Part shown: positions 1 to 7,946 of the stretch, piece after piece | How positions within the stretch are numbered: the first letter of the stretch is position 1 | How the letters are laid out: the number at the start of each line of letters is the position of its first letter | NCBI GenBank assembly: GCA_016865505.2 | Contig: AP025252.1 | Location: forward strand, 868,001 to 932,000 | DNA length: 64,000 nucleotides | Reading direction: 5' to 3' | Source: Bryobacterales bacterium F-183 | GTDB taxonomy: Bacteria > Acidobacteriota > Terriglobia > Bryobacterales > Bryobacteraceae | The notes under the pieces: generated by a model | The model's database searches: none | The model's input: only the letters and a program-made list of their open reading frames with translations | Told to the model about the DNA's origin: nothing | Program-made: the position numbers and the translations under genes

Positions 1-1087
1 AAGCGATCAGACAGCACGCTGCTACCGCCGCAGCCACCCACGACACTCGCTTTGGCGTAATCGGCGGACGCAGCGCCGCCGCGAACTCCTGCGCCGAGGC
101 GAACCGCAACTTCGGATCCGCCTGGATTGCCTTCTGCAGCGCCTTTTCCCAACGCCGGCTCACCCCCGGCAACCACTGCCGTACCGGCACTGCCTGATTG
201 AGCGACTTCTGCTCGTCCATCTGCTCCGGTGTCGTCGCCGTGAACGGACCGCGCCCGCACACCATCTCGTACAGCATGATGCCCGCCGCATAGAGGTCTG
301 TCGAAGGCGTAAACGGATGGTCGCGCCGGAACTGCTCGGGAGCCATGTAGGCAGGCGTACCGGCGGAGATCGTCGAGTCCTTCGTATCGCCGGAGGTCGA
401 TGTACGCGCCGCCACACCAAAGTCCGTAACCACCACACGCTGCTCCGGCTGATTCGCCAGATAGATATTGGACGGCTTCAGATCACGATGCAGCACCCCG
501 CGCTCATGCGACGCGGCAAGTGCCGACAGTACTTGCTCAAAGATGCGCCACGCATCGGCCTCGCTCAACCGCCCCTGGCGATCGAGCAGTGCCCGCAACG
601 TCTCACCATCCAGCAACTCCATGGTGAGAAACAGCTCATTGTCCTGACGTTCGAGGTCAAAAATCCGGCAGACGTTGGGATGGTTGATCGACCTCGCCAA
701 CTGCACTTCCTGCTTGAACTGTTCGACGGCCTGCGTGTTGGCAGCAAACGCGCGATGGATGGTTTTGAGTGCTACCGGCGTATTCAGCTCAAGGTCTGTC
801 GCGCGGTACACCTGCCCCATGCCGCCTTCGGCAATCAGTGCATCGATGCGAAATCGCCCGCCGGACAAAGTATCCCCGGCCTTGTACGCAAGCCGTGCCG
901 GACGCGCGCGCAGGTCGACATCGAGCAGCGCCGCGCCATCCCCCACGGACAGCATTTTGAGCACTTCCCAGCGAATCGAGTCCTCTTCACCCGACTCATA
1001 CACCAGCCGCTCCCGATCTTCTGCGGGAGCTTGTTCGACGAATTCAAAGAGCCGCTCGATTCGCCCCCACTGGTCGGGAGTCAACAC
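1..1087 (-). CDS. Serine/threonine protein kinase, 3' end cut by window edge
   Basis: A Hanks-type protein kinase is read on the minus strand; about 362 residues are visible and the rest lies left of base 1. The kinase signatures occur in order: a glycine-rich loop (EGGMGQVY), the VALK lysine, the catalytic HRDLKPSN loop, DFG, and GTPAYMAPE. Kinase homology begins about 70 residues from the start, after a short acidic N-terminal region. Near the left edge a hydrophobic stretch (VAAAVAACCLI) looks like the transmembrane segment that normally follows the kinase domain in PknB-like receptors. The start is a GTG at 1087 with an alternative TTG at 1084; an in-frame TGA lies just upstream, so no longer start is possible. 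The gene is divergent from the nuclease at 1151. The family phosphorylates Ser/Thr residues; the target is unknown. Confidence 0.9.
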   Translation of the reverse strand, partial: MLTPDQWGRIERLFEFVEQAPAEDRERLVYESGEEDSIRWEVLKMLSVGDGAALLDVDLRARPARLAYKAGDTLSGGRFRIDALIAEGGMGQVYRATDLELNTPVALKTIHRAFAANTQAVEQFKQEVQLARSINHPNVCRIFDLERQDNELFLTMELLDGETLRALLDRQGRLSEADAWRIFEQVLSALAASHERGVLHRDLKPSNIYLANQPEQRVVVTDFGVAARTSTSGDTKDSTISAGTPAYMAPEQFRRDHPFTPSTDLYAAGIMLYEMVCGRGPFTATTPEQMDEQKSLNQAVPVRQWLPGVSRRWEKALQKAIQADPKLRFASAQEFAAALRPPITPKRVSWVAAAVAACCLIA

Positions 1088-1150
1088 AGAGGTTATTTTA
1101 CTGACAATTCATGGCGAATTGACGAAATTTCCGGCTAAGCTAAGGGCAGG

Positions 1151-2128
1151 TTGAGCAATCCAGCAAAGCAAGCCGATAATCTGTTGCATCACCCTGACGC
1201 GCGGGCCTTGTCGCTCGACCTGTTGGGGATGTGCCTCGATCTAGCGGGTCTCGTCGATCCCACGCCCACGTCCGACGCAGCAAGCGCCATCCTGTCGCTC
1301 GTGCGTGGCAACTGGCTCGATGCGGCCATCAGCGGCGTCAGCATGGTGCCGTACGTCGGAGACCTGGCCAAGGCCGGCAAGTTCCCGCGCTACCTGCGTA
1401 CGGTAGAGCGCGCCATCAATCTCGCGCGTGAAAGCACCGTAGTCGCCGATGCGTTACGCCCGGTCATGCAGCGGCTGGACCAACTGCTGGACCTTCTGCC
1501 GAGCGGCAGCACCGACGTCCAACGCCTGCACGCCAAAGTACGCCAGTTCCTCACCGAGAATCGCGTCACTCGCGTCGCCGTACGCATCCTGCCGGACATC
1601 AGCCGACACTTCAGCTACCGTCAGTTCACGCATCGCGGCAACACCATCCGCGAGGCTTCGGGCCGCCTCGGCGTACCCGGGCAGGTGATGCAGCATCGCA
1701 GCAGTACTGCCCAGCGCGGTGTATCAAGCGGTACGGGCGACGATGCCGGACACCTCATCGGCAATCGCTTTGGCGCCTCTGGAGGGCCCGAGAATCTATC
1801 GCAACAGAACTGGGTGCAAAATCGCGGCGGTGGTACGTTTCACGATCTAGAGAACGAATGGGCAGCGAGCTTGCACGGCGGCACCGGCATCGTGGCCCGT
1901 GTGCAGGATGTGATGCGTCCCGGCGAAACTCGCCCGTTTATGCGCCGCGTGCAATGGTCCGAGGTGGACTCGGCCGGGCGCATCACGCATCACGAACGCG
2001 TCTTCGCGAATCCACACTCAACGCGAAGCCGGAATGCGCAGGACATCCCCACCGAAGTCTTTCCGCCCGGGCACATCGCCCAGGTCATCGACCTCAACGC
2101 CTTCCGCGCCAGCCGCCACCAGCCCTAG
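1151..2128 (+). CDS. Toxin-like DNA/RNA non-specific endonuclease with pre-toxin region
   Basis: The 325-residue protein has two parts. Residues about 25–90 (LDLLGMCLDLAGLVDP, then VSMVPYVGDLAKAGK) resemble the pre-toxin linkers found ahead of nuclease domains in polymorphic toxins. The C-terminal part carries DDAGHLIGNRFG (D198, H201) followed by PENLSQQN, NRGGGTFHDLENEW and a conserved tail, the pattern of the Endonuclea_NS_2 type of DNA/RNA non-specific nuclease. There is no signal peptide, RHS repeat or other delivery domain, and no neighbouring same-strand gene that could be its immunity protein. The start is TTG at 1151 behind an AGGGCAGG-like ribosome site. Its stop overlaps the convergent gene's stop at 2125–2128. 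The nuclease assignment is good; a toxin role is inferred. Confidence 0.7.
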   Translation: MSNPAKQADNLLHHPDARALSLDLLGMCLDLAGLVDPTPTSDAASAILSLVRGNWLDAAISGVSMVPYVGDLAKAGKFPRYLRTVERAINLARESTVVADALRPVMQRLDQLLDLLPSGSTDVQRLHAKVRQFLTENRVTRVAVRILPDISRHFSYRQFTHRGNTIREASGRLGVPGQVMQHRSSTAQRGVSSGTGDDAGHLIGNRFGASGGPENLSQQNWVQNRGGGTFHDLENEWAASLHGGTGIVARVQDVMRPGETRPFMRRVQWSEVDSAGRITHHERVFANPHSTRSRNAQDIPTEVFPPGHIAQVIDLNAFRASRHQP

Positions 2129-2736
2129 TCGCGCAGCAGCCGGATGGACGCCGGTACCGGTGAGAACAAACGTCCGCGATTGCCGTGAATGGCGATCTCC
2201 ACCGGGAACAAACCGCTAACGCCGTCCACTTGCCCAATATGCGTCACCGTACCTTGCAGCACGGTGTTCGGCTGCATCGTAACCTGCGCGCGCTGCCCTT
2301 CATGCACGTTCGCCAGATCGCCAGCCGTCACGGTAGTATGCGCGGACAGGATGCCCGGGTCCGGCGCGATCCCCAACCGCCCCTGCTCCGCTTGGACCAG
2401 AATCCCGCGTACCGGCGCGCGCACCGCCACACTTGTCACCGACCCCGGATCTGCCGGCGTCGTACCCACCACAGCGCCCGCCGCCACAGGTTCGTTCAGC
2501 TTGGCCACCAGTTGCAGCTTATCGGTGGATACCGGGATCGCCGCGGCCACAGCCGGAATCACGCGGCCTTCCAGCACAATCGGCTGCGGCGATGGATTCG
2601 CTTTCGCCTTCACTTTCTTCACCACCGGAGGATTGTTGCGAGCGTTTGTTGTAGACGGAGAACCGAGAACAGCGAGTAGGGCCGTCAGCCCCAGAGTCGC
2701 TGCCAGAAACCAATTGCGTTGTTGTGCCGCGCTCAT
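2125..2736 (-). CDS. Small HlyD-like membrane-fusion-type protein
   Basis: This is a 203-residue protein with an N-terminal membrane anchor (WFLAATLGLTALLAVLG), a low-complexity KKVKAKANPSPQP linker, and a barrel-sandwich-like region containing VRAPVRGILVQAEQG, followed by a VHEGQRAQVTMQPN beta-barrel-like region. These resemble the lipoyl/barrel parts of HlyD/RND periplasmic adaptor proteins, but the long coiled-coil hairpin is missing and no transporter gene is adjacent. The ATG at 2736 is preferred because it follows an AGCAGGT ribosome site and places the hydrophobic segment at the N-terminus; the frame stays open to 2886. Its substrate and partners cannot be inferred. Confidence 0.55.
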   Translation of the reverse strand: MSAAQQRNWFLAATLGLTALLAVLGSPSTTNARNNPPVVKKVKAKANPSPQPIVLEGRVIPAVAAAIPVSTDKLQLVAKLNEPVAAGAVVGTTPADPGSVTSVAVRAPVRGILVQAEQGRLGIAPDPGILSAHTTVTAGDLANVHEGQRAQVTMQPNTVLQGTVTHIGQVDGVSGLFPVEIAIHGNRGRLFSPVPASIRLLRD

Positions 2737-2884
2737 ACCTGCTAGATCCGTCAGCCAGGACAAATGCTTCGGGTCACCCTGCGGCAAATCGCGCACACCC
2801 AGTAGCGCAGGCGCGTGTAAGTACTGAAAATACAGCACCGGACTACGGTCACACGCGTGCACAGTAATACAGCGGAGGCCCGAC

Positions 2885-3751
2885 ATGTTGCCATTCCGAC
2901 GCGTTTTGTTCCCCGTCGACTATTCGCACAACTGCGAAGCGACGGTACCGTATGTCATCGATTGGGCGGACCGCTTCGGCGCGTCCATTAAGCTTGTCCA
3001 CGCCTGTGGCGCGATCCTGAACATCCCGTATGACCTCATGGTAGAGGCCGCCGTCACCTGGCCCGAGGATGTCATGGACTACGAGAAGGATCGTCTCGCC
3101 GAGTTCGCGGCCAAGCACTTCCCCGGCCGTGAAGTCGAGATGGTGGTGGAGCGCGGAGAAGCCGCCGCCGGCATCCAGGAAGTGATCTCCCGCGATGGGA
3201 CAGACCTCATTATGATGCCCACTCACGGCTACGGCCCGGTGCGGAAAATGCTGCTCGGCTCCACCACGGCAAAGCTCTTGCACGACGTCACCACACCCCT
3301 TTGGACCGCGTCCTACAAAGTCCTTGACCGCGAAATCCCAAGTATTCCGGTGCAGTCCATCGTCTGCGCCGTCGACGAATCCGAAGAGCATGAAGCAGTC
3401 GCCGTTGCTGGAGACCGCATCGCGCACCGCCTGGGTGCCAAGCTGTCGCTGGTTCGGGCGTCCTTTCCCGTACCGGGCTTCCCCGAAGTGGACGCCACCA
3501 ACTATCAGCGCGAACTGGTCGCGGTCTCGGCAATGGAGTTGGGGCGCGTCAAAGAAGCGCACTGCGGCGATAGTGCAACACTTACGGTCGCCATCGCACC
3601 CGTGCTGTATGCGGTATGCGATGAGGTCCGCCGCACCAAAGCGGACCTGCTGATCGTCGGCCGCGGCAAGAGCCACGATGCTTTCGCGCGGGCGTTCTCC
3701 AGCCTCTACCCGATGATTCGGGACGCCGGCTGCCCAGTGCTAAGCATTTAG
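2885..3751 (+). CDS. Universal stress protein with two UspA domains
   Basis: The 288-residue protein is a tandem of two UspA folds. The first begins FRRVLFPVDYS and ends with DLIMMPTHGYGPVRKMLLGSTT, which contains the G-x2-G-x9-G-S/T ATP-binding signature of ATP-type Usps. The second begins QSIVCAVDES; its end (LIVGRGKSHDAFARAFSS) has lost most of that signature, so it may not bind nucleotide. The ATG at 2885 follows a GGAGG site. The gene stands alone between two minus-strand units. Such proteins are cytoplasmic and aid survival during stress; the specific trigger is unknown. Confidence 0.88.
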   Translation: MLPFRRVLFPVDYSHNCEATVPYVIDWADRFGASIKLVHACGAILNIPYDLMVEAAVTWPEDVMDYEKDRLAEFAAKHFPGREVEMVVERGEAAAGIQEVISRDGTDLIMMPTHGYGPVRKMLLGSTTAKLLHDVTTPLWTASYKVLDREIPSIPVQSIVCAVDESEEHEAVAVAGDRIAHRLGAKLSLVRASFPVPGFPEVDATNYQRELVAVSAMELGRVKEAHCGDSATLTVAIAPVLYAVCDEVRRTKADLLIVGRGKSHDAFARAFSSLYPMIRDAGCPVLSI

Positions 3752-3770
3752 CACAGAGGTGAAAGATGCG

Positions 3771-4688
3771 CTACGCAACTTTGGTTTTCCGCAGATTCTC
3801 GAAGCTCAGACGAATACTGGCTAGAGGATCGCGCTGCGTCTGGTCCTGCTCCACCAGATAATGTTTTACTCCTGCCTTGGCGCAGGCGCGCAGGATGGGT
3901 TCCCATTCGAGTGTGCCTGCGCCCACTTCTTTGAACGCTTCCGGCTTCACCGATTCCACAAACTGCTGCGGCGTACCCCACGCTTTGTCCTTCAGGTGGA
4001 TCAGCGGCATACGGCCCGATAGCTGCTTGATCACTTCGATCGGCACCAGGCCGGCTACGCTCACCCAGAAGATATCGAGTTCGAACTGGACGAGTTTCTT
4101 ATCGAAGCGTTCCACCATCACGTCCCAAATGCGCTGGCCGGGTTCGCCTTTGAACTCAAACGCGTGGTTGTGATAGCAGACGGTGATGCCGGCCTTGGCG
4201 GTCTGTTCACCAGCCTTGTTGAGGTCGTCGGCAAACTTCTTGAAGTAGTCCAGGTCGCCGCGTTCGTTGGGCCGCACATACGGCGCCACGATGTACTTCA
4301 TACCCAGCTTGTGGCAGTCCTCGATGGCCTTATCGAGCGTGTAGTCGGCCGGTACACCCTGCCATGCCGGACCCTTGGTGAGGATGGGCGTTTCAAAGTG
4401 GCCGGACACCGGTTTCAGGCCGTATTTGTCATAAAACGGCTTCTGCGCCCACATGCTGCCGCGCAGCACTTCCACTTCCTTGTAGCCGATGTCGGCGACG
4501 GATTTGAGGACGTTGTCGGTGTCGTTGTTGATGACAAAGCGCAGCGTATAGAGCTGCACGCCGAGCGGCTTGTCGAACATACCTTTGTTCGCTCCAAAAG
4601 CGGTGGCAGCGGCAGCAGCGGACGTAGCAGCAGCGATGGCTTGGCGTCGGGTAAGCGTCGTCTTCGTGGAGACCGGCATGGAGGTCAT
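3771..4688 (-). CDS. Tat-exported sugar phosphate isomerase/epimerase (AP endonuclease 2 fold)
   Basis: This 305-residue protein is a xylose-isomerase-like TIM barrel. The N-terminus has a twin-arginine-type signal (TLTRRQAIAAATSAAAAATA), then GVQLYTLRF. Candidate metal ligands lie in CYHNHAFEF, VQFELDIFWVS, PLIHLKDK and YLVEQDQTQ, as in IolE-like isomerases and dehydratases. The ATG at 4688 shares an ATGA overlap with the stop of the upstream gene, which points to translational coupling; an ATG at 4679 is the alternative. It is the last gene of a minus-strand operon beginning at 7918. The export signal suggests it acts on a sugar or keto-sugar in the periplasm. The substrate is not identifiable. 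Confidence 0.85.
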   Translation of the reverse strand: MTSMPVSTKTTLTRRQAIAAATSAAAAATAFGANKGMFDKPLGVQLYTLRFVINNDTDNVLKSVADIGYKEVEVLRGSMWAQKPFYDKYGLKPVSGHFETPILTKGPAWQGVPADYTLDKAIEDCHKLGMKYIVAPYVRPNERGDLDYFKKFADDLNKAGEQTAKAGITVCYHNHAFEFKGEPGQRIWDVMVERFDKKLVQFELDIFWVSVAGLVPIEVIKQLSGRMPLIHLKDKAWGTPQQFVESVKPEAFKEVGAGTLEWEPILRACAKAGVKHYLVEQDQTQRDPLASIRLSFENLRKTKVA

Positions 4689-5260
4689 TGTACCGGAGTC
4701 TCGGATTGCCGTTGTTCGAATACCTGCAGAACGTAATATCGGCCCGGTTCCGGCTGTTCCTTGGCGCATCGATGTGCAAATGCCACTGCGGCTTCTTGTG
4801 TTGCGAGCAGGCAGTGTTCGTTGATTTCCGCGACTTCGTTTGCCATGCCATTGCAGGACAGCGGGGAGCACTCGAAATACGACGAGATACTACGGCTCAC
4901 GACGTCGAATCCAATCGTACAAAAGGAAGCGTCGAGTGGCTCGGCGGGCGGTTCACCGGGCGCAAGCTCGATGGGATGTGAACCTTCAGGATCGAAATAA
5001 GCGAGCAGCAAGCTGTACGCAAACAGACGGAAGTCGGCGGCATCGGGCAACTCGTTGACGATTGTCCACGCCACGGCGGGTGTGTCGTAGTAGCCCCAGT
5101 CATTGTGCTTCCACAAGTGGATCCACTCCCGGCTTGGACCGTTAATGCAAGCGCTGACGCTGCCAATGCGCACGACATTCGGTGGCGATGGAAAATTCGC
5201 AGGCAGCGAGGGTTTCTTCGGAAAGTAGCCCAGCAGTACGCTATCCAAACAATGTTCCAC
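4685..5260 (-). CDS. Conserved hypothetical protein in sugar-oxidation operon
   Basis: I do not recognise a named domain in this 191-residue protein. It is soluble, has no signal peptide, and is rich in aromatic residues and cysteines (WIHLWKHNDWGYYDTP; FECSPLSCNGMANEVAEINEHC). It overlaps the upstream FAD-dehydrogenase gene by 20 bases and the downstream isomerase gene by 4 bases (ATGA), so it is almost certainly co-translated with both. Regular codon use and these couplings indicate a real gene. A cytoplasmic product inside an operon with exported partners is unusual. Confidence 0.7.
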   Translation of the reverse strand: MEHCLDSVLLGYFPKKPSLPANFPSPPNVVRIGSVSACINGPSREWIHLWKHNDWGYYDTPAVAWTIVNELPDAADFRLFAYSLLLAYFDPEGSHPIELAPGEPPAEPLDASFCTIGFDVVSRSISSYFECSPLSCNGMANEVAEINEHCLLATQEAAVAFAHRCAKEQPEPGRYYVLQVFEQRQSETPVQ

Positions 5261-6593
5261 GGCCCAAGCGCCAGTCGGGGTCGAACCGCGACTTCACAGC
5301 CTTCATCGCGTCGATGTATTGGGATTCGTACTGCACCGGCAGGAACCTCGCCTTGCGCTTGCCCAGCCCATGCTCCGCCGCGACGGACCCGCCGAGCGAT
5401 GCTGCTTTTTTAGCAAAGGTCATCAACGCCTCGTACCCTTTGTCGTACTCCACCTGCGACGCCGGCAGCATGTTCACGTGCGGATGCGCGTCCCCGGCGT
5501 GGCCAAAGATGCAGTAGTGGCCGGGCATGATGGCGTCCATCGTTTCGCGATAAAACGCCAGCATTTCGCGATGCTTTTCCACCGGGACTGAAAAGTCCGT
5601 ACCCAAAGACGGGAAGCCGTTGCGTTCTGAAATCGCCAGCGACGTTTCCGGCAGCGCGTGGCGGAACTTGCGGAAGCGTTCACGGTCGGCATCGGAAGAT
5701 CCAAACCAACTCTGCTCTTCCAGCGCGCCATATTGCGCCAAGCGCTCAGCCCACGCGTCAATATCGGCGTCCGATTCGATGATCTGCTCCACAATGAGCG
5801 CAGCTTTGGCGTTGGCAGGCACGTCGGGATAACGCTGGCTGATCATGCGTAACGCCGGGTCGTCCACCCATTCGAGCATCCGAAGGTTGGGTACTGTACG
5901 CCAACCCTCCAACGCGTTTTGGGACGCTTCATCGGACGGGAAGAACACGATGCCATTGAGCAACTGCGGCGGGTTCGGCAGCAACCGTACTTCCGCCTCG
6001 ATCACAATGCCCAGCGTACCTTCAGAGCCAATGAACAGGTCCACGTAATCCATGCCCGGCTTCAACGCATAACCGCAGGAATGCTTCTTGGCAGGCGGTT
6101 GCGGGATCTCGGGTACTTCAAAGTCGATGGGCTGGCCACGGCGTACGTCGAGCACTTCGCCTTCGGGGAGTGCTACACGCAAGCGTTCCACCCAGCGCCG
6201 CGTCGCGCCGTATTTGAAGCTGCGCGACCCGCTGGAATTGCAAGCGATCGTACCGCCGAGGAAGGCCATGGTCTCGGTCGGGTCCGGTGGATAAAACTGC
6301 CCGGTGGCACGTGCCGCGGCGTGCAACTCGTGCAGAGTGACGCCTGCCCCTACAGTGGCAGTGCCGCGCCCGATGTCGAGCTTGCGGAACTTCTCCATCG
6401 AGATCACCCAGCCGCCGTTGGGTACGCGGCCGCCGGTGAGTCCGCTGCCGCCTCCGGCGATGGTGATGACGGCTTTCGCCTGCCGTGCTTCGTCGAGCAG
6501 CGACAGCAGTTCCGCTTCATCTTTTGGTACGCAAATGCGGTCAGCGGTACCCTTGGCGCCGCTTGCGTCTTCTAAATATCCCCAGCCTGCCAT
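5241..6593 (-). CDS. FAD-linked oxidase, GlcD/D-lactate dehydrogenase-like
   Basis: This 450-residue flavoprotein belongs to the vanillyl-alcohol oxidase superfamily. The FAD-binding PCMH domain is near the N-terminus (VITIAGGGSGLTGGRVP, later GGTIACNSSGSRSFKYG and GSEGTLGIVIEAEVRL). The C-terminal cap contains FGHAGDAHPHVNMLP and the AAEHGLGKRKARFL motif, typical of glycolate oxidase GlcD and D-lactate/D-2-hydroxyacid dehydrogenases. The ATG at 6593 starts MAGWGYLEDASG; upstream extension of the frame lacks homology. It follows the Gfo/Idh/MocA gene by 11 bases. It should oxidise a 2-hydroxy acid or related sugar acid to the keto acid; the exact substrate is unknown. Confidence 0.88.
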   Translation of the reverse strand: MAGWGYLEDASGAKGTADRICVPKDEAELLSLLDEARQAKAVITIAGGGSGLTGGRVPNGGWVISMEKFRKLDIGRGTATVGAGVTLHELHAAARATGQFYPPDPTETMAFLGGTIACNSSGSRSFKYGATRRWVERLRVALPEGEVLDVRRGQPIDFEVPEIPQPPAKKHSCGYALKPGMDYVDLFIGSEGTLGIVIEAEVRLLPNPPQLLNGIVFFPSDEASQNALEGWRTVPNLRMLEWVDDPALRMISQRYPDVPANAKAALIVEQIIESDADIDAWAERLAQYGALEEQSWFGSSDADRERFRKFRHALPETSLAISERNGFPSLGTDFSVPVEKHREMLAFYRETMDAIMPGHYCIFGHAGDAHPHVNMLPASQVEYDKGYEALMTFAKKAASLGGSVAAEHGLGKRKARFLPVQYESQYIDAMKAVKSRFDPDWRLGRGTLFG

Positions 6594-6604
6594 GTGAACT
6601 TGTT

Positions 6605-7918
6605 CTATGCCTTGATGTCGTCTTTGGCGAAGTCCCACTCCACCATGCGATGCTCGCGTACGGAGAGGTTTACCATGTGCGCGCACGCCGCGGCGTGATG
6701 TCCAGCGCTTGCGTCTTCCCAATACGGTTTGCGGGTACGCATCGATTCCAGGAAGTGACCCATATGCGCCACTGTCGAATCCTGCCCTTCGGACTGCCAA
6801 ACCGTGCCGCCGGGCACCGCTCGCTGCTTCCAGGTGGATGGCACCTCTGCCGCCTGCACCTTGGGATCGGCGTAATACTTGCCTTCGAGCGCGCTCGACC
6901 AACTGTCCACCACCCATTGATTGTCCTCTTGCGAGCGTTCGGGTGAAAACGTCAGTTTGTCACCGCCAAGCGACAGACTGCCCTTGGTGCCCAAAAAGTC
7001 AAAACTGCCCTGAAAACCGCTCTGATTGTTGAAGGTGGAGCTAAGATTCACCGCGAACTGTTCCGGATACTGCAGCATCGCGTTGAGCGTATCCGGCACC
7101 TCGCGGCTTTCCTTCCAGCGATACAGCTGCCCCATCGCCATCGCATGCGACGGCATCTTGGCATCCATCAGGAAGTGGATCGTCGTGCAGAGATGTACAA
7201 AGAGATCGGTGGCGATGCCGCCCGAATAATCGTTGTAACAACGCCAGCGGAAGAAGCGTTCGAGCGAGAACGGATGCTTGTTCGCTACCGGACCTTGAAA
7301 CGCGTTCCAATCCACGGTCTTGTCGGAGGCATCGGGTGGGATCGGGTAGATCCAGGCGCCGCTGGCGGTATTGCGGTTGTATGCCGCGCGCACCATGGTG
7401 ATCTGTCCCAAGGCGCCGGATTTGATGATTTCCTTGGCCTTCTGCTGCAGCGCGCTCGACATGCCTTGTGAGCCGATCTGCAGTACACGGCCGGTCTTGC
7501 GAGCAGCGGCGATAATGTCCGCGCCTTCTTTGGCCGTGTAGGTCATCGGCTTTTCGCAGTACACATCTTTGCCGGCATTCAGAGCTTCGAGAATCATCGT
7601 CTTGTGCCAGTGGTCCGGCGTGGCGATGACGACGCCGTCGATGGACTTGTCGGCAAGAATCTGGCGATAGTCCTTGATGGCTTTGGCACGGCCTTTGGTG
7701 CGTTCGATTGCGCGTTCCACACGGCCTGTGTAGGCGTCGCACACAGCTACGATTTCGACATTCGGATTGGCCTGAACGGCCTGCATGAGTTCCTGCCCGC
7801 GCGCGCCGGTGCCGATGCAGCCAAGCTGAATCCTGCCGTTGGCGGCAGACGAAGTGGTTTGGGCGGCGGCAGCAGCGGTTGCCACGCCGGTGGAATGCAG
7901 AAAAGTACGTCGGGTCAC
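6605..7918 (-). CDS. Tat-exported Gfo/Idh/MocA family oxidoreductase
   Basis: The 437-residue protein starts MTRRTFLHSTG, a twin-arginine signal, followed by a Rossmann fold (QLGCIGTGARGQELM, EIVAVCDAY) and the family motif YCEKPMT. The large C-terminal domain matches the family of exported Gfo/Idh/MocA oxidoreductases common in Acidobacteria and Planctomycetes. These enzymes carry tightly bound NAD(P) and oxidise or reduce sugars, often at C3. It is the first gene of the operon running to 3771 and is divergent from the P-type ATPase. The family call is secure; the substrate is not. Confidence 0.92.
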   Translation of the reverse strand: MTRRTFLHSTGVATAAAAAQTTSSAANGRIQLGCIGTGARGQELMQAVQANPNVEIVAVCDAYTGRVERAIERTKGRAKAIKDYRQILADKSIDGVVIATPDHWHKTMILEALNAGKDVYCEKPMTYTAKEGADIIAAARKTGRVLQIGSQGMSSALQQKAKEIIKSGALGQITMVRAAYNRNTASGAWIYPIPPDASDKTVDWNAFQGPVANKHPFSLERFFRWRCYNDYSGGIATDLFVHLCTTIHFLMDAKMPSHAMAMGQLYRWKESREVPDTLNAMLQYPEQFAVNLSSTFNNQSGFQGSFDFLGTKGSLSLGGDKLTFSPERSQEDNQWVVDSWSSALEGKYYADPKVQAAEVPSTWKQRAVPGGTVWQSEGQDSTVAHMGHFLESMRTRKPYWEDASAGHHAAACAHMVNLSVREHRMVEWDFAKDDIKA

Positions 7919-7946
7919 GATGTGCTTACAAAGTTATCATCTTGTG

